13,028 bases of DNA from Actinomycetota bacterium (GCA_030837445.1 JAUPKM010000421.1:1-13028), one strand, 5' to 3'. Shown: positions 5,660 to 12,876, numbered from the stretch's first letter. Numbers and translations are program-made. The notes: a model not told the origin generated them from the letters alone.

Positions 5660-7713
5660 GTTCGCTCCTTGCTCAATGGACGAAGTAGCAGGTTTCGCGC
5701 CGCGTCCACGACACCGCCGAAGCCGGGAATCACGATCGTGGTCGCTTCCCTCTCTTCAACGATGCAGGGCCCAGAGAATTCGTCACCGGGGCGCAGATCG
5801 GAACGCTCGAACACCGCCACCTCCACCCAGCCCGTCTCACGGAAATATGCCAAGCGTCTCGTCGAGGCGGCCGCATCGCGAGCCTGAGGGCTCTGCGTCA
5901 CAGGGTGCGGACGACGCCCCAGCTCTCCGAAGACCTCCACCGACACTGCCACCACCTCGACGCGCTCTGTCGGATCGGAGTGCCCGAACTCGAAGGCATG
6001 TTTCTCGTGGAAGAGTTCGACAGACGCCGCGAGCGCGGCCTCATCGAGGGGATCCTCTCCAGTGACGATCTCCACGTCATTGTCCTGCCAGGCATAGCGG
6101 AATCGCACCAGTCTGACAACTCGACGATTGGTCACGCCACTGATCGCGTCAAGGTGCTCAGTGGCGCGCCGAATCAGGTTCTCAAAAATGGACTCCAGCC
6201 ATGCTGCCGTAACCGCGGAGATGTCGCGGTCGACCATGGTGCCGAAGTCGTACTTCAACTGCGAGGCCGCCAACCCTACGGCTGAGAATGTCCCGGGATT
6301 AACCGGCACCACAACAGCGCCGGCGTCGACCAGGGCACCCACACTGAGCGCATGCATGGGTCCAGCGCCCCCGAACGGCACCAACGTGAAATCTCTCGGG
6401 TCATAGCCACGGTTCACGCTCACGACGCGCACGCCTCGAGCCATGATGGCATCCGCAACATCGAGGATCCCCAAGGCCGCCTCTTCCACCGAGATCCCAA
6501 GCGGGCCGGCGATGTGCTCCCTGATGGCCTTCTCCGCCGCATCCTTGTCCAGCGGCATCTCGCCGCCCAAGAAGCGAAACGGGTCAATGCGACCGAGGAC
6601 CACATGGGCATCGGTCGTTGTCGGGAGGACGCCCCCGCGCCCGTAGCAAGCCGGGCCAGGGTGTGCCCCGGCACTTTCCGGGCCGACCCGCAGGAGGCCG
6701 GCAGCGTCCACCCTTGCGATCGAGCCCCCACCTGACCCGATGGTGTGGATATCGAACTGTGGAACTCTGAGGGGACGCCCTTCGAAGAGCGACTCACGGT
6801 CCAGCCTTGCCCGGCCTTCGTGAATGAGGCAAATGTCGGTCGAGGTCCCCCCCATGTCAAAAGTGATCTGGTTCCTGTAGGTCGTGTCCTCCGCCAACTG
6901 CGTCGCTGCGAGCACGCCAGCGGCAGGCCCGGACAGCACCATGCGATGGGCGTTGGAAGACGCCTCATCCGCCGACACCACTCCACCGTTGGACTGCATC
7001 ACGAAGAATGGGCAGGACACGCGTTCGCGCTGGAGACCCATCTCAATGTTCGCGATGTACTTGGCAACCAGCGGCTGGAGCGCCGCGCTCACCGCCGTCG
7101 TCGACGCTCTGGGGTACTCCTTGATCTCGGGGGCCACTTCACAACTCAGGGCCACTGAGAGCCCGGGGAACTCAGAGCGGAGGGCCGTTGCGATCCTGCG
7201 TTCATGTTCGCCATTGTGGAAACTGAACAGCAGGCAGATGGCGACGGCTTGGACCTCGGACTCTCGAACCACGGCCACCAGTCGCTCGATCTCTTGGTCG
7301 GTCACTGGTGTGACCACCGTGCCGAGCCGATCCAGTCTCTCCTCTACTTCGAACACCAGCGACCGGGGTACGACGGGCGCGGTCTTCTGCGTCCCTAGGT
7401 TGAACAGTTGGGGACGCGTCTGGGTGCCGATCTCCAGCACGTCACGGAAGCCCCTTGTGACCAACAATGCAGTCCTGGGCAACTTGAACTCCAAGAGCGC
7501 GTTCGTTGCCACAGTGGATCCGTGCGAGAACAACGAGAGTCGTTCTGTGTCCACACCGTGCACTTCGCGCGCCGCGCGAATGCCGGCCATCACTCCCAAG
7601 GCCGGGTCTTGTGGGGTGCTCGCCACCTTCTCGACAATCGTTGTTCCATCTTCGTGCATGACCACTACGTCGGTGAACGTTCCACCAACGTCGATTCCCA
7701 GACGCGTCCCCAT
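5656..7713 (-). CDS. hyuA: Hydantoinase/oxoprolinase/lactamase A subunit (HyuA family, ATP-binding)
   Basis: 685 residues, full length for HyuA. The N-terminal phosphate-binding motif is GIDVGGTFTDVV (6-17). HGSTVATNALLE (64-75) follows, then SGPAAG (261-266), the second ASKHA-type phosphate loop FDMGGTSTD (285-293), TIGSGGGS (324-331), the family signature GPESAGAHPGPACYG (344-358) and PFGGAGPMH (446-454). It supplies the ATP-dependent activation step for a cyclic amide (hydantoin, 5-oxoproline, lactam) and needs HyuB for hydrolysis. I chose the ATG at 7713, seven bases after the preceding stop, because the family begins two to five residues before the GIDVGGTFTD motif; the frame is open further upstream. 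Its place directly after a sugar-type transporter is the unusual point. Confidence 0.88.
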   Translation of the reverse strand: MGTRLGIDVGGTFTDVVVMHEDGTTIVEKVASTPQDPALGVMAGIRAAREVHGVDTERLSLFSHGSTVATNALLEFKLPRTALLVTRGFRDVLEIGTQTRPQLFNLGTQKTAPVVPRSLVFEVEERLDRLGTVVTPVTDQEIERLVAVVRESEVQAVAICLLFSFHNGEHERRIATALRSEFPGLSVALSCEVAPEIKEYPRASTTAVSAALQPLVAKYIANIEMGLQRERVSCPFFVMQSNGGVVSADEASSNAHRMVLSGPAAGVLAATQLAEDTTYRNQITFDMGGTSTDICLIHEGRARLDRESLFEGRPLRVPQFDIHTIGSGGGSIARVDAAGLLRVGPESAGAHPGPACYGRGGVLPTTTDAHVVLGRIDPFRFLGGEMPLDKDAAEKAIREHIAGPLGISVEEAALGILDVADAIMARGVRVVSVNRGYDPRDFTLVPFGGAGPMHALSVGALVDAGAVVVPVNPGTFSAVGLAASQLKYDFGTMVDRDISAVTAAWLESIFENLIRRATEHLDAISGVTNRRVVRLVRFRYAWQDNDVEIVTGEDPLDEAALAASVELFHEKHAFEFGHSDPTERVEVVAVSVEVFGELGRRPHPVTQSPQARDAAASTRRLAYFRETGWVEVAVFERSDLRPGDEFSGPCIVEEREATTIVIPGFGGVVDAARNLLLRPLSKERT

Positions 7714-7720
7714 CTTTGCG

Positions 7721-8755
7721 TTACCCCGCCGTCCGGTACAGGTACTTCTGCACCTCGGGATCATCGACGTTCTCGGTAGTCGCCACGATCATGTCGAGCT
7801 TCTGGGACGCCTCGGGAGTGACGCCGTCGCGCAGGTACTCCACGATGTCTCGGACGCCGAGGGTCCCCATGTCATACGCCTTCTGAACGATCAGGGCCGA
7901 GATTACGCCCTGCTTGAGGAGAGCGACCTCGTCCGGTGAAGCATCGAATCCGATGACCTTCACCTCACCGACCTTGTCAGCAGCTTGGACCGCTGTGGCC
8001 AGGCCGATCGCGGGATTGGTCCACGAGCCGAAGAATCCACCCAGGTCAGGGTTCTTCTGCATGACGGCAGCTGCGTTGGCGGCAATTTCCTTGAGATCTC
8101 CCTTGGAGTACGTCTCGCCGACACTCTCGAGGCCCAGCCGTGCGATGCCAGCCTGCCACCCCGCTAGCCGGTCATCGACGCTCTTGATACCCGGAACGTA
8201 GCCGTCGTACGAGACCTGGCCCGAGCCGCCGAGCAGTTCAGCCATGGTCTCGGCCGCCATCTCACCACCACGTACGTTGTCGGACGTGATTGCGGACAGC
8301 CGAAGCGAGGGATCGTTGATGTCTGCGTCCACGACAACGACAGGGATACCTGCGTCCTTGATCTTCTGGAACACGCCGACCATCGCATTGGCGTCGATCG
8401 CAGACATCACAATTCCATCTGGCTTGCGCGCCAGTACGGACTCCACCACGGCGGTCTGTGCTGAGACCTCCGTCTTGTCCGGTGCGTTCCACGTGACATT
8501 GACGCCTTGGGCGGCTGCCTCATCCTGCGCTCCAGCGTTGATAGTCATGTAGAAAGGATCGAACTGGTCATTGGTGATCAGGGCGATCTCCAACGGCTCC
8601 CCCGCCGGAACAGCTGACGCCTCTGACGTCGCCGCGGCTGAAGACGACGCTGCTTCCGGCTCCGCGGACGTCGAGGTCGATCCGCCACTTCCGCAAGCGG
8701 CTAGCGTTCCGACCGCTACCAGGGCGGTGAGGAACTTGATTGAGCCCTTGTACAT
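7721..8755 (-). CDS. Sugar ABC transporter substrate-binding lipoprotein (RbsB-like, CUT2)
   Basis: 344 residues. A lipoprotein signal peptide (KFLTALVAVGTLAAC, lipobox Cys21) is followed by a Ser/Ala/Thr-rich linker (22-53) and a periplasmic-binding-protein type 4 domain. That domain begins LEIALITNDQFDPFYMTINAGAQD and includes VVVVDADIND, DRLAGWQAG and VIGFDASPDEVALLKQG, all as in ribose- and galactose-type binding proteins. It would be anchored outside the membrane and present the substrate to the permease. AAAGGAG lies 6 bases before the ATG at 8755, fixing the start. In this operon it probably binds a glycated amino acid or similar sugar conjugate rather than a free sugar. Confidence 0.9.
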   Translation of the reverse strand: MYKGSIKFLTALVAVGTLAACGSGGSTSTSAEPEAASSSAAATSEASAVPAGEPLEIALITNDQFDPFYMTINAGAQDEAAAQGVNVTWNAPDKTEVSAQTAVVESVLARKPDGIVMSAIDANAMVGVFQKIKDAGIPVVVVDADINDPSLRLSAITSDNVRGGEMAAETMAELLGGSGQVSYDGYVPGIKSVDDRLAGWQAGIARLGLESVGETYSKGDLKEIAANAAAVMQKNPDLGGFFGSWTNPAIGLATAVQAADKVGEVKVIGFDASPDEVALLKQGVISALIVQKAYDMGTLGVRDIVEYLRDGVTPEASQKLDMIVATTENVDDPEVQKYLYRTAG

Positions 8756-8787
8756 CCATTTCTCCTTTGCTACTCGTGATGGGAGCA

Positions 8788-9810
8788 CTAGGACCTCTCC
8801 CGCCCTCGACGCCATTGGTCGAGGAACACTGCGATCAGCAGGACGACGCCGATTGCGACGTTCTGCCAGAACGGGTCGATTCCCACGATGATGAACCCGC
8901 TGGCCAGTACGGCGGGGATGAGCGAACCCACGACCGTTCCCGACATGCGGCCGCGGCCACCGAAGAGGCTGGTCCCGCCGATGACGACGGCGGCTATAGC
9001 CGCCAGCGCTGTCTCTGTGTGTCCCGCGACGGTCGCGGTGTTGAAGCGGGCGACCTCCACCAGGCCTACAACGCCGGCGAGGACACCCATCGTGAGGTAG
9101 AGAATGCTCATGTGGGCGTTCACGTTTATTCCGGCTCGACGAGCGGCCTCGGCGCTCGACCCTATGGCGTAGGTGCGCAAGCCAAACCTCGTCTTGGCCA
9201 GGATGACCCACAGCACGGCCACAATCACGGCAGCCACTACGACGGGATAGGGAATTCCCAACAGGGAGTTGAGGCCGAAGTGCTTCTGGATGGGCTGAGG
9301 CACTCCCTGAACGTTGAGTCCCCCAGTCCAGACCTGCGAAAGCCCCAAGAAGATTCCGGCGGTAGCCAGCGTGGCGATGAAGGCGGGGATGCGTAGCCGA
9401 ACGATGAGGACAGAGTTGACCCCGCCGAGGAGGAGACCGGCGAGGAGCGCGCCAACGACGCCGCCTGCAATGGCCCAGCCGAGGTTGGGGTAGTCGAAGT
9501 CTCCATCACTGCCATTGCCGCCCGCCCAACTGGCCATGGTCTTGGCACCTACGACCGAGGTGAACACGACCATCGCGCCCACTGACAGATCCAGTCCGGC
9601 GGCTATCAGCAGGAACGTCATCCCTGACGCCAGGATCGCTGTCGCGGATGCAGCAACGAGGATGTTCTTGGCATTATCGATTGAGAGGAAGCTCCCTGGC
9701 GGCGACAACAGTGAGAAGCCGATGATCATCCCTATGAGGATGATGGCCATGGAAGCTTGTTGGATGAGCGCGCCCGCCCTCTGCCGGGCATCACTGGTCG
9801 AGTCCGTCAT
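8788..9810 (-). CDS. Sugar ABC transporter permease (RbsC-like, CUT2)
   Basis: 340 residues with about eight to ten hydrophobic segments, the pattern of BPD_transp_2 permeases. Landmarks are SGMTFLLIAAGLDLSVGAM (62-80), the cytoplasmic coupling loop TRFGLRTYAIGSSAEAARRAGI (207-228) that meets the ATPase, AAVVIGGTSLFGGRGRMSGTVVG (273-295), and the basic end LDQWRRGRERS. A single permease of this class works as a homodimer. Its ATG overlaps the ATPase stop by 4 bp, and the binding-protein gene follows 32 bp later with its own strong ribosome site, which would raise synthesis of that subunit. Confidence 0.9.
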   Translation of the reverse strand: MTDSTSDARQRAGALIQQASMAIILIGMIIGFSLLSPPGSFLSIDNAKNILVAASATAILASGMTFLLIAAGLDLSVGAMVVFTSVVGAKTMASWAGGNGSDGDFDYPNLGWAIAGGVVGALLAGLLLGGVNSVLIVRLRIPAFIATLATAGIFLGLSQVWTGGLNVQGVPQPIQKHFGLNSLLGIPYPVVVAAVIVAVLWVILAKTRFGLRTYAIGSSAEAARRAGINVNAHMSILYLTMGVLAGVVGLVEVARFNTATVAGHTETALAAIAAVVIGGTSLFGGRGRMSGTVVGSLIPAVLASGFIIVGIDPFWQNVAIGVVLLIAVFLDQWRRGRERS

Positions 9811-10592
9811 TGAGCCTCACCCTTTTGCGGCTGGCCCATCTTGAGGGCGCCTGTCATCGCTTCGATGAGACTGGTGGTCGTTACTTGATCTATGGGCGCC
9901 GTGAGCACTCGCTCGCCCATGCGCAGCACAGTGACGCGGTCCGCGACCGCGAACACATCCGGGAGGTTGTGCGAGATGAGCAGCACCGAGATGCCGTGCT
10001 CGTCGCGCACTCGTCGCATGAGTTCGAGGACTTGGGCGGTCTGCGCGACCCCGAGCGCGGCGGTCGGCTCGTCCATCATGATCAGGGTGGTGCCCCACAG
10101 TGCCGCTCGGGCAACAGCAACAGCTTGGCGTTGGCCTCCGGACATGACTTCCACTTCCGCCTTGGCCGAAGGGACTTTCGCGCCCAGTGAGGCCAGACGC
10201 GCCGCCGCTTCGTTTCGCATCCTCGCACGGTCAAGGAATCCGAGCTTGCCGAGTACCCCGGGTCGGATGATCTCCCGGCCGAGATAGATGTTCTCCCCCG
10301 CCGTCAGTGATCCCGCGAGGGCGAGGTCTTGGTAGACGGTCTCGATTCCTGCCGCCTGTGCCTGTCGGGCGTTGCGGAAGTGAACCTCGTGTCCATGCAG
10401 TTCAATGACTCCAGCGTTTGGCTGGTCGACTCCGGCCAGGATCCGGATTAGGGTCGACTTGCCTGCACCGTTGTCGCCGAGAAGCGCGTGGATCTCTGCC
10501 TTGTTGATGTCGAGATCGACTCCGCGAAGGGCTTCCACGTGCCCGAAGGATCGGCGAACACCCTTGACGGCCAGGACCGGAGCCTCGTTCAT
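9807..10592 (-). CDS. Sugar ABC transporter ATPase, single-domain (FrcA-like, CUT2)
   Basis: 261 residues with one complete nucleotide-binding domain: Walker A GDNGAGKST (39-47), Q-loop Gln88 (VYQDLAL), signature MSGGQRQ (150-156), Walker B LIMMDEP (170-176) and switch His208. Many CUT2 importers use a fused two-domain ATPase of about 500 residues. A single domain, as in the FrcBCA fructose importer, must form a homodimer. The start at 10592 follows GGAGGAGAGGA at the right distance and overlaps the kinase stop by 4 bp (ATGA). The open frame further upstream lies inside the kinase gene and does not resemble the family. Confidence 0.9.
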   Translation of the reverse strand: MNEAPVLAVKGVRRSFGHVEALRGVDLDINKAEIHALLGDNGAGKSTLIRILAGVDQPNAGVIELHGHEVHFRNARQAQAAGIETVYQDLALAGSLTAGENIYLGREIIRPGVLGKLGFLDRARMRNEAAARLASLGAKVPSAKAEVEVMSGGQRQAVAVARAALWGTTLIMMDEPTAALGVAQTAQVLELMRRVRDEHGISVLLISHNLPDVFAVADRVTVLRMGERVLTAPIDQVTTTSLIEAMTGALKMGQPQKGEAQ

Positions 10593-11419
10593 CGTGTCCT
10601 CTCCTCCACTCCCAGGCTGCTGATCGGCGCCTCGTGTCCGTAGGCCCCGAGACTGGAGCATGCGCGTGTGGCGTAGTCGGCGGCGCGTGCGAATGCCTCC
10701 GAGCCGTCTAGACCGTCGCACAGAGCAACCAGCAGCTGCGCGGTGAAAGCATCACCAGCCCCCAACGTGTCGATCACCTGTGTAGGCATCGCTGGCTGTT
10801 CGTGTATCTCGTACCCGTTGATCAGGGCCATGGACCCTCTGTCACCGCGCGTGACTACCGCGATGCGTGCGCCCGCTTCGCGCGCTGTCCGCAGGAGCGC
10901 TCGGCAGTCATCGTCGCTATCGAGTGGCCGAGAGAAGGTGGCGTACGTGACGTAAGGGAGCAGGGGCTGTGCGTACTCCCAGTCGCGATACGAGAAGTCG
11001 AATGACACTGGCACGACATCGGCGATGTGGGCGAGTTGATTCTCAATGAGGCTCACGTGTCCGGTGTGAACAACCTGCATGCCGGACAGGAAGTTGAGGT
11101 CTTCCTCGCTGAGGATCGGTGCAGCGGTCGGCGGCTGGTAGTCCGTGAACACCCGATTTCCGGACTCGTCGACGTGAACTAGTACGGTCGAGTTGGGCGC
11201 ATCCGTCCAGCGCAGGCGGCTGAGGTTGACCCCCTCTTTCTGCAGCGCGTCATGGATGAGCCTTCCTGCCGGGTCCCGGCCCAGGATTCCTACATAGGCA
11301 CTGTCGGCACCAAGGCGGGCGGCGTGGACAGCCACGTTGCACGCACTTCCACCTGGATAGACGACTCCCTGGTCAGGATAGATGTCGACGATGTTGTCCC
11401 CGAGGCCGCACAGGCGCAT
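10589..11419 (-). CDS. PfkB-family kinase, fructoselysine/fructosamine 6-kinase-like (FrlD-like)
   Basis: 276 residues, PfkB/ribokinase fold. The N-terminal GDNIVDIYPDQGVVYPGGSA is very close in pattern to FrlD (GDNCVDIYP...SGGNA). The substrate-side GGSACNVAV (23-31), the mid-part FDFSYRDWEYAQPLLPYV (140-157, compare FDFSDKWDSPLWQTLVPHL in FrlD) and DTLGAGDAF (217-225, catalytic Asp223) all fit. The expected reaction is ATP-dependent phosphorylation of the C6 hydroxyl of a fructosyl-amine in the cytoplasm, making the substrate for the deglycase encoded just upstream. The kinase ATG lies 5 bp after the deglycase stop, a tight pairing as in the frl and fra loci. The amine part of the substrate is unknown. 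Confidence 0.82.
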   Translation of the reverse strand: MRLCGLGDNIVDIYPDQGVVYPGGSACNVAVHAARLGADSAYVGILGRDPAGRLIHDALQKEGVNLSRLRWTDAPNSTVLVHVDESGNRVFTDYQPPTAAPILSEEDLNFLSGMQVVHTGHVSLIENQLAHIADVVPVSFDFSYRDWEYAQPLLPYVTYATFSRPLDSDDDCRALLRTAREAGARIAVVTRGDRGSMALINGYEIHEQPAMPTQVIDTLGAGDAFTAQLLVALCDGLDGSEAFARAADYATRACSSLGAYGHEAPISSLGVEERTR

Positions 11420-11423
11420 GAGT

Positions 11424-12446
11424 TCAGTACTCCACCTTGTGCATGTAGCGGCGTTGCCCGAGATCGTGTTGCCTCACAAACTCAAGGTGCTCGATGAGAC
11501 GGGCGATCATGATGGACATACCCATATGGGCGATGCGAGGCCGCGCGCTGGCCAATACGCCGCTGAAGGCAAGGTCTCGTGAGTCGAGTACGAGTTGCGA
11601 TCCGACATACCTGTCAAGGAATCGTACGGCCCGCTCCCCTAGCGGCCTTGTGTCATCCTCGCCTAAGAGGACCACAACGGGAGTCCCCTCCTGCGCCATC
11701 TCGAAAGCTCCATGGAAGAACTCGCCACTGTTGAAGCAGGCGGAGTTCATCCACTGCATCTCCATCAGGTAGCACATGGATAGCAGGTAACTCAGGCCGA
11801 AGTTGGGGCCGCTGCCCAGAACGAAGGCGGTGTCATGGCGTCCGATCTCCACCGCAAGATCAGACAGCCAGGGCTCCGACTGAACCGAAGCATCCTGCAG
11901 GGCGGAAGGCAGCCTGTCGTATGTGTCGATGACTTCCTGCGATAGCTGACCGCTACCTGAACACAGAAACTCCACTAACTGCCCGAGGAGCATGTGCTTG
12001 GCCGGGGTGATCGTTCGATCACTTCCGTACGTAAGGTGCCACTGGGAAGCATTAGCCAAGGGATTGTCCGCATCTCGTGCCAACGAAACCGTGACTGCTC
12101 CGCGGCGGCGAGCCAAGTTCGCAGCTTCGACCGTCTCCGGCGTGGAGCCCGTATGAGACGAGGCCACAACGACTGTGCGGGCGCCCAACTGGGGCGGAGG
12201 AGCTGTGATGAACTCGCCGCTCTGGATGTTCTGACACCTCACTGGCGACTCGGAATGGTTGAGTAGGAAGTGGGCAGGCACAGAGGATGCCCACGAACCC
12301 CCCGCACCGACGAAGATCAACTCCCCCGCCTGCGCTGCCAGGGCAGCAACCTGCGCCAACACAGCACGTTGACGTAAGGCCCCGTCCAGAACCTCGCCCA
12401 GTTCCGGATCAATCGGACGCAGCGCAATTGCGGACTCCACGGACAT
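11424..12446 (-). CDS. SIS-domain fructosamine-6-phosphate deglycase (FrlB/FraB-like)
   Basis: 340 residues, the same length as E. coli FrlB, and the two C-termini end alike (RRYMHKVEY here, RRYYGGLVEY there). The protein has two SIS domains. The first carries IFVGAGGSWASS (44-55) and VVASSHTGSTPETVEA (93-108), the sugar-phosphate loop; the second carries GSGPNFG (211-217). SGEFFHG (240-246) matches FrlB SGEFRHG. Glu229 and His245 are 16 residues apart, as are Glu214 and His230, recalled as the catalytic pair of FraB. The expected reaction cleaves a 6-phospho-fructosyl-amine to glucose 6-phosphate and the free amine. It is the first gene of the operon. The AAAGGA abuts the ATG at 12446 but sits 5 bases before an in-frame GTG at 12440, so GTG may be the real start. 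Confidence 0.83.
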   Translation of the reverse strand: MSVESAIALRPIDPELGEVLDGALRQRAVLAQVAALAAQAGELIFVGAGGSWASSVPAHFLLNHSESPVRCQNIQSGEFITAPPPQLGARTVVVASSHTGSTPETVEAANLARRRGAVTVSLARDADNPLANASQWHLTYGSDRTITPAKHMLLGQLVEFLCSGSGQLSQEVIDTYDRLPSALQDASVQSEPWLSDLAVEIGRHDTAFVLGSGPNFGLSYLLSMCYLMEMQWMNSACFNSGEFFHGAFEMAQEGTPVVVLLGEDDTRPLGERAVRFLDRYVGSQLVLDSRDLAFSGVLASARPRIAHMGMSIMIARLIEHLEFVRQHDLGQRRYMHKVEY

Positions 12447-12472
12447 CCTTTCAAGTGATCAACTTGCCAGTG

Positions 12473-12490
12473 AGTGGGAACCTTCCCACT
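12473..12490. promoter_or_regulatory. 18-bp palindromic operator candidate for the LacI-type regulator
   Basis: AGTGGGAA-CC-TTCCCACT has perfect 8-bp arms and a 2-bp centre. It lies 27 bp upstream of the first operon gene and covers the predicted -10 box. LacI-family operators are short palindromes of this size, usually placed over the promoter. I saw no second copy near the regulator gene, so autoregulation is not supported. CAAGT/ACTTG, a weaker inverted repeat, lies between it and the start codon. Confidence 0.6.
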
Positions 12491-12508
12491 TTGTCCAGGG
12501 GGAGTCAA
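12480..12508 (-). promoter_or_regulatory. Predicted promoter of the eight-gene operon
   Basis: On the minus strand TTGACT (12508-12503) is a good -35 box. After a 17-bp spacer GAAGGT (12485-12480) is a modest -10 box. The -10 box falls inside the palindrome, so a bound repressor would block the promoter. Transcription would start about 25-30 bp before the deglycase gene. Confidence 0.45.
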
Positions 12509-12613
12509 GGGCTTTGGCATCGATCGCCGTTCAGCGACCAATGAGTCGAAGTCATCTTGGCTTCGCCGCATGGCGCCATCCGGCTGCCCTGGACGGTGCA
12601 CAACGCTCACCTG

Positions 12614-12629
12614 ATGCGTAGGTCCGGGG
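12614..12629 (+). repeat. 16-bp inverted copy of the tRNA-Thr fragment core
   Basis: ATGCGTAGGTCCGGGG is identical to the anticodon-stem to T-stem part of the tRNA-Thr fragment but lies on the opposite strand to the two full copies. It overlaps a small hairpin, GGTCC-GGGG-GGACC (12621-12634). It could be a relic of an older attachment site or a functional secondary site. Confidence 0.55.
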
Positions 12630-12718
12630 GGACCGAGCACTGGAATCGATGGATCCAGGCGCACCCAACTGACGGGATCGACCGCTCGGGACAACCATTC
12701 GTGCGGATTCCGGACCGC

Positions 12719-12773
12719 TTGCCCTTTCTATTGCCCTTTCCGAATCGGACGGAAAGGGCAATAGAAAGGGCAA
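12719..12773. repeat. 55-bp palindrome with perfect 24-bp arms, right end of unit Y
   Basis: The arms run 12719-12742 and 12750-12773 around the 7-base spacer AATCGGA. Each arm holds two GAAAGGGCAA units 12 bp apart, so the element presents four units, two in each direction. It starts the last 115 bp of Y and ends 58 bp before the tRNA fragment. It matches the repeats at the other end of Y and could bind an integrase or directionality factor. As RNA it would form a long hairpin without a following T-run. Confidence 0.7.
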
Positions 12774-12809
12774 CTCTGGGATCTCGAGGTCACAGGGCCC
12801 CCGCAAGTC

Positions 12810-12830
12810 GTTGCGCTGCAACAACTTTTT
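12810..12830 (+). terminator. Hairpin GTTGC-GCT-GCAAC followed by T5
   Basis: A 5-bp stem with a 3-base loop, then AACTTTTT, ends 1 bp before the tRNA fragment. On the plus strand it has the shape of a short intrinsic terminator. Its core is the reverse complement of the hairpin core beside the first fragment (2040-2052), so a recombinase-binding role is also possible. Confidence 0.35.
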
Positions 12831-12831
12831 G

Positions 12832-12876
12832 GAGCCGCCTCGGGGATTTGAACCCCGGACCTACGCATTACGAGCC
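12832..12876 (-). repeat. 45-bp tRNA-Thr(CGT) 3'-half fragment, att-like copy B
   Basis: Identical to copy A at 2066-2110. On the minus strand it runs from the anticodon loop CTCGTAA to the acceptor strand AGGCGGC. Unlike copy A it is followed by T and an encoded CCA, so the true tRNA 3' end is kept here. Upstream bases (GAACGG) do not pair with TGCGT and there is no D arm or 5' acceptor strand, so this too is not a whole tRNA gene. Confidence 0.85.

Larger units (their letters stand above)
12509..12831. other. Gene-free right end of unit Y
   Basis: About 320 bp with no credible gene; the open frames here lack family features. It holds the inverted tRNA core copy (12614-12629), the 55-bp palindrome (12719-12773) and a hairpin beside the tRNA fragment (12810-12830). 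Confidence 0.6.
2066..12876. mobile_element. Unit Y: integrase-less cassette between tRNA-Thr fragment repeats
   Basis: The unit is bounded by the two 45-bp direct repeats of the tRNA-Thr 3' half, and repeats based on GAAAGGGCAA lie inside both ends. Its contents are a LacI-type regulator and an eight-gene uptake and catabolism operon. No recombinase, relaxase, replication or conjugation gene is present. It would therefore depend on an integrase encoded elsewhere, as in a cis-mobilizable element. Both flanking tRNA copies lack the 5' half, so the intact tRNA-Thr gene should lie further right, beyond unit Z. Confidence 0.65.

Noticed and set aside
3986..7713. HyuA/HyuB as an acetone carboxylase
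   Set aside because: The small gamma subunit gene is absent and the context is sugar-conjugate uptake, so the hydantoinase/oxoprolinase/lactamase branch fits better.
8756..9211. N-terminal extension of the binding-protein frame to 9211
   Set aside because: It runs through the permease gene; the lipoprotein signal and AAAGGAG place the start at 8755.
11424..12446. Glucosamine-6-phosphate synthase isomerase domain
   Set aside because: There is no glutamine amidotransferase domain, and length, C-terminus, SGEFxHG motif and kinase neighbour match FrlB/FraB deglycases.
12719..12773. CRISPR-like array or transposon terminal repeat
   Set aside because: There is a single palindrome with a 7-bp spacer, no repeat-spacer series, no transposase and no target duplication; the arm-site reading fits its position and its partner repeats better.
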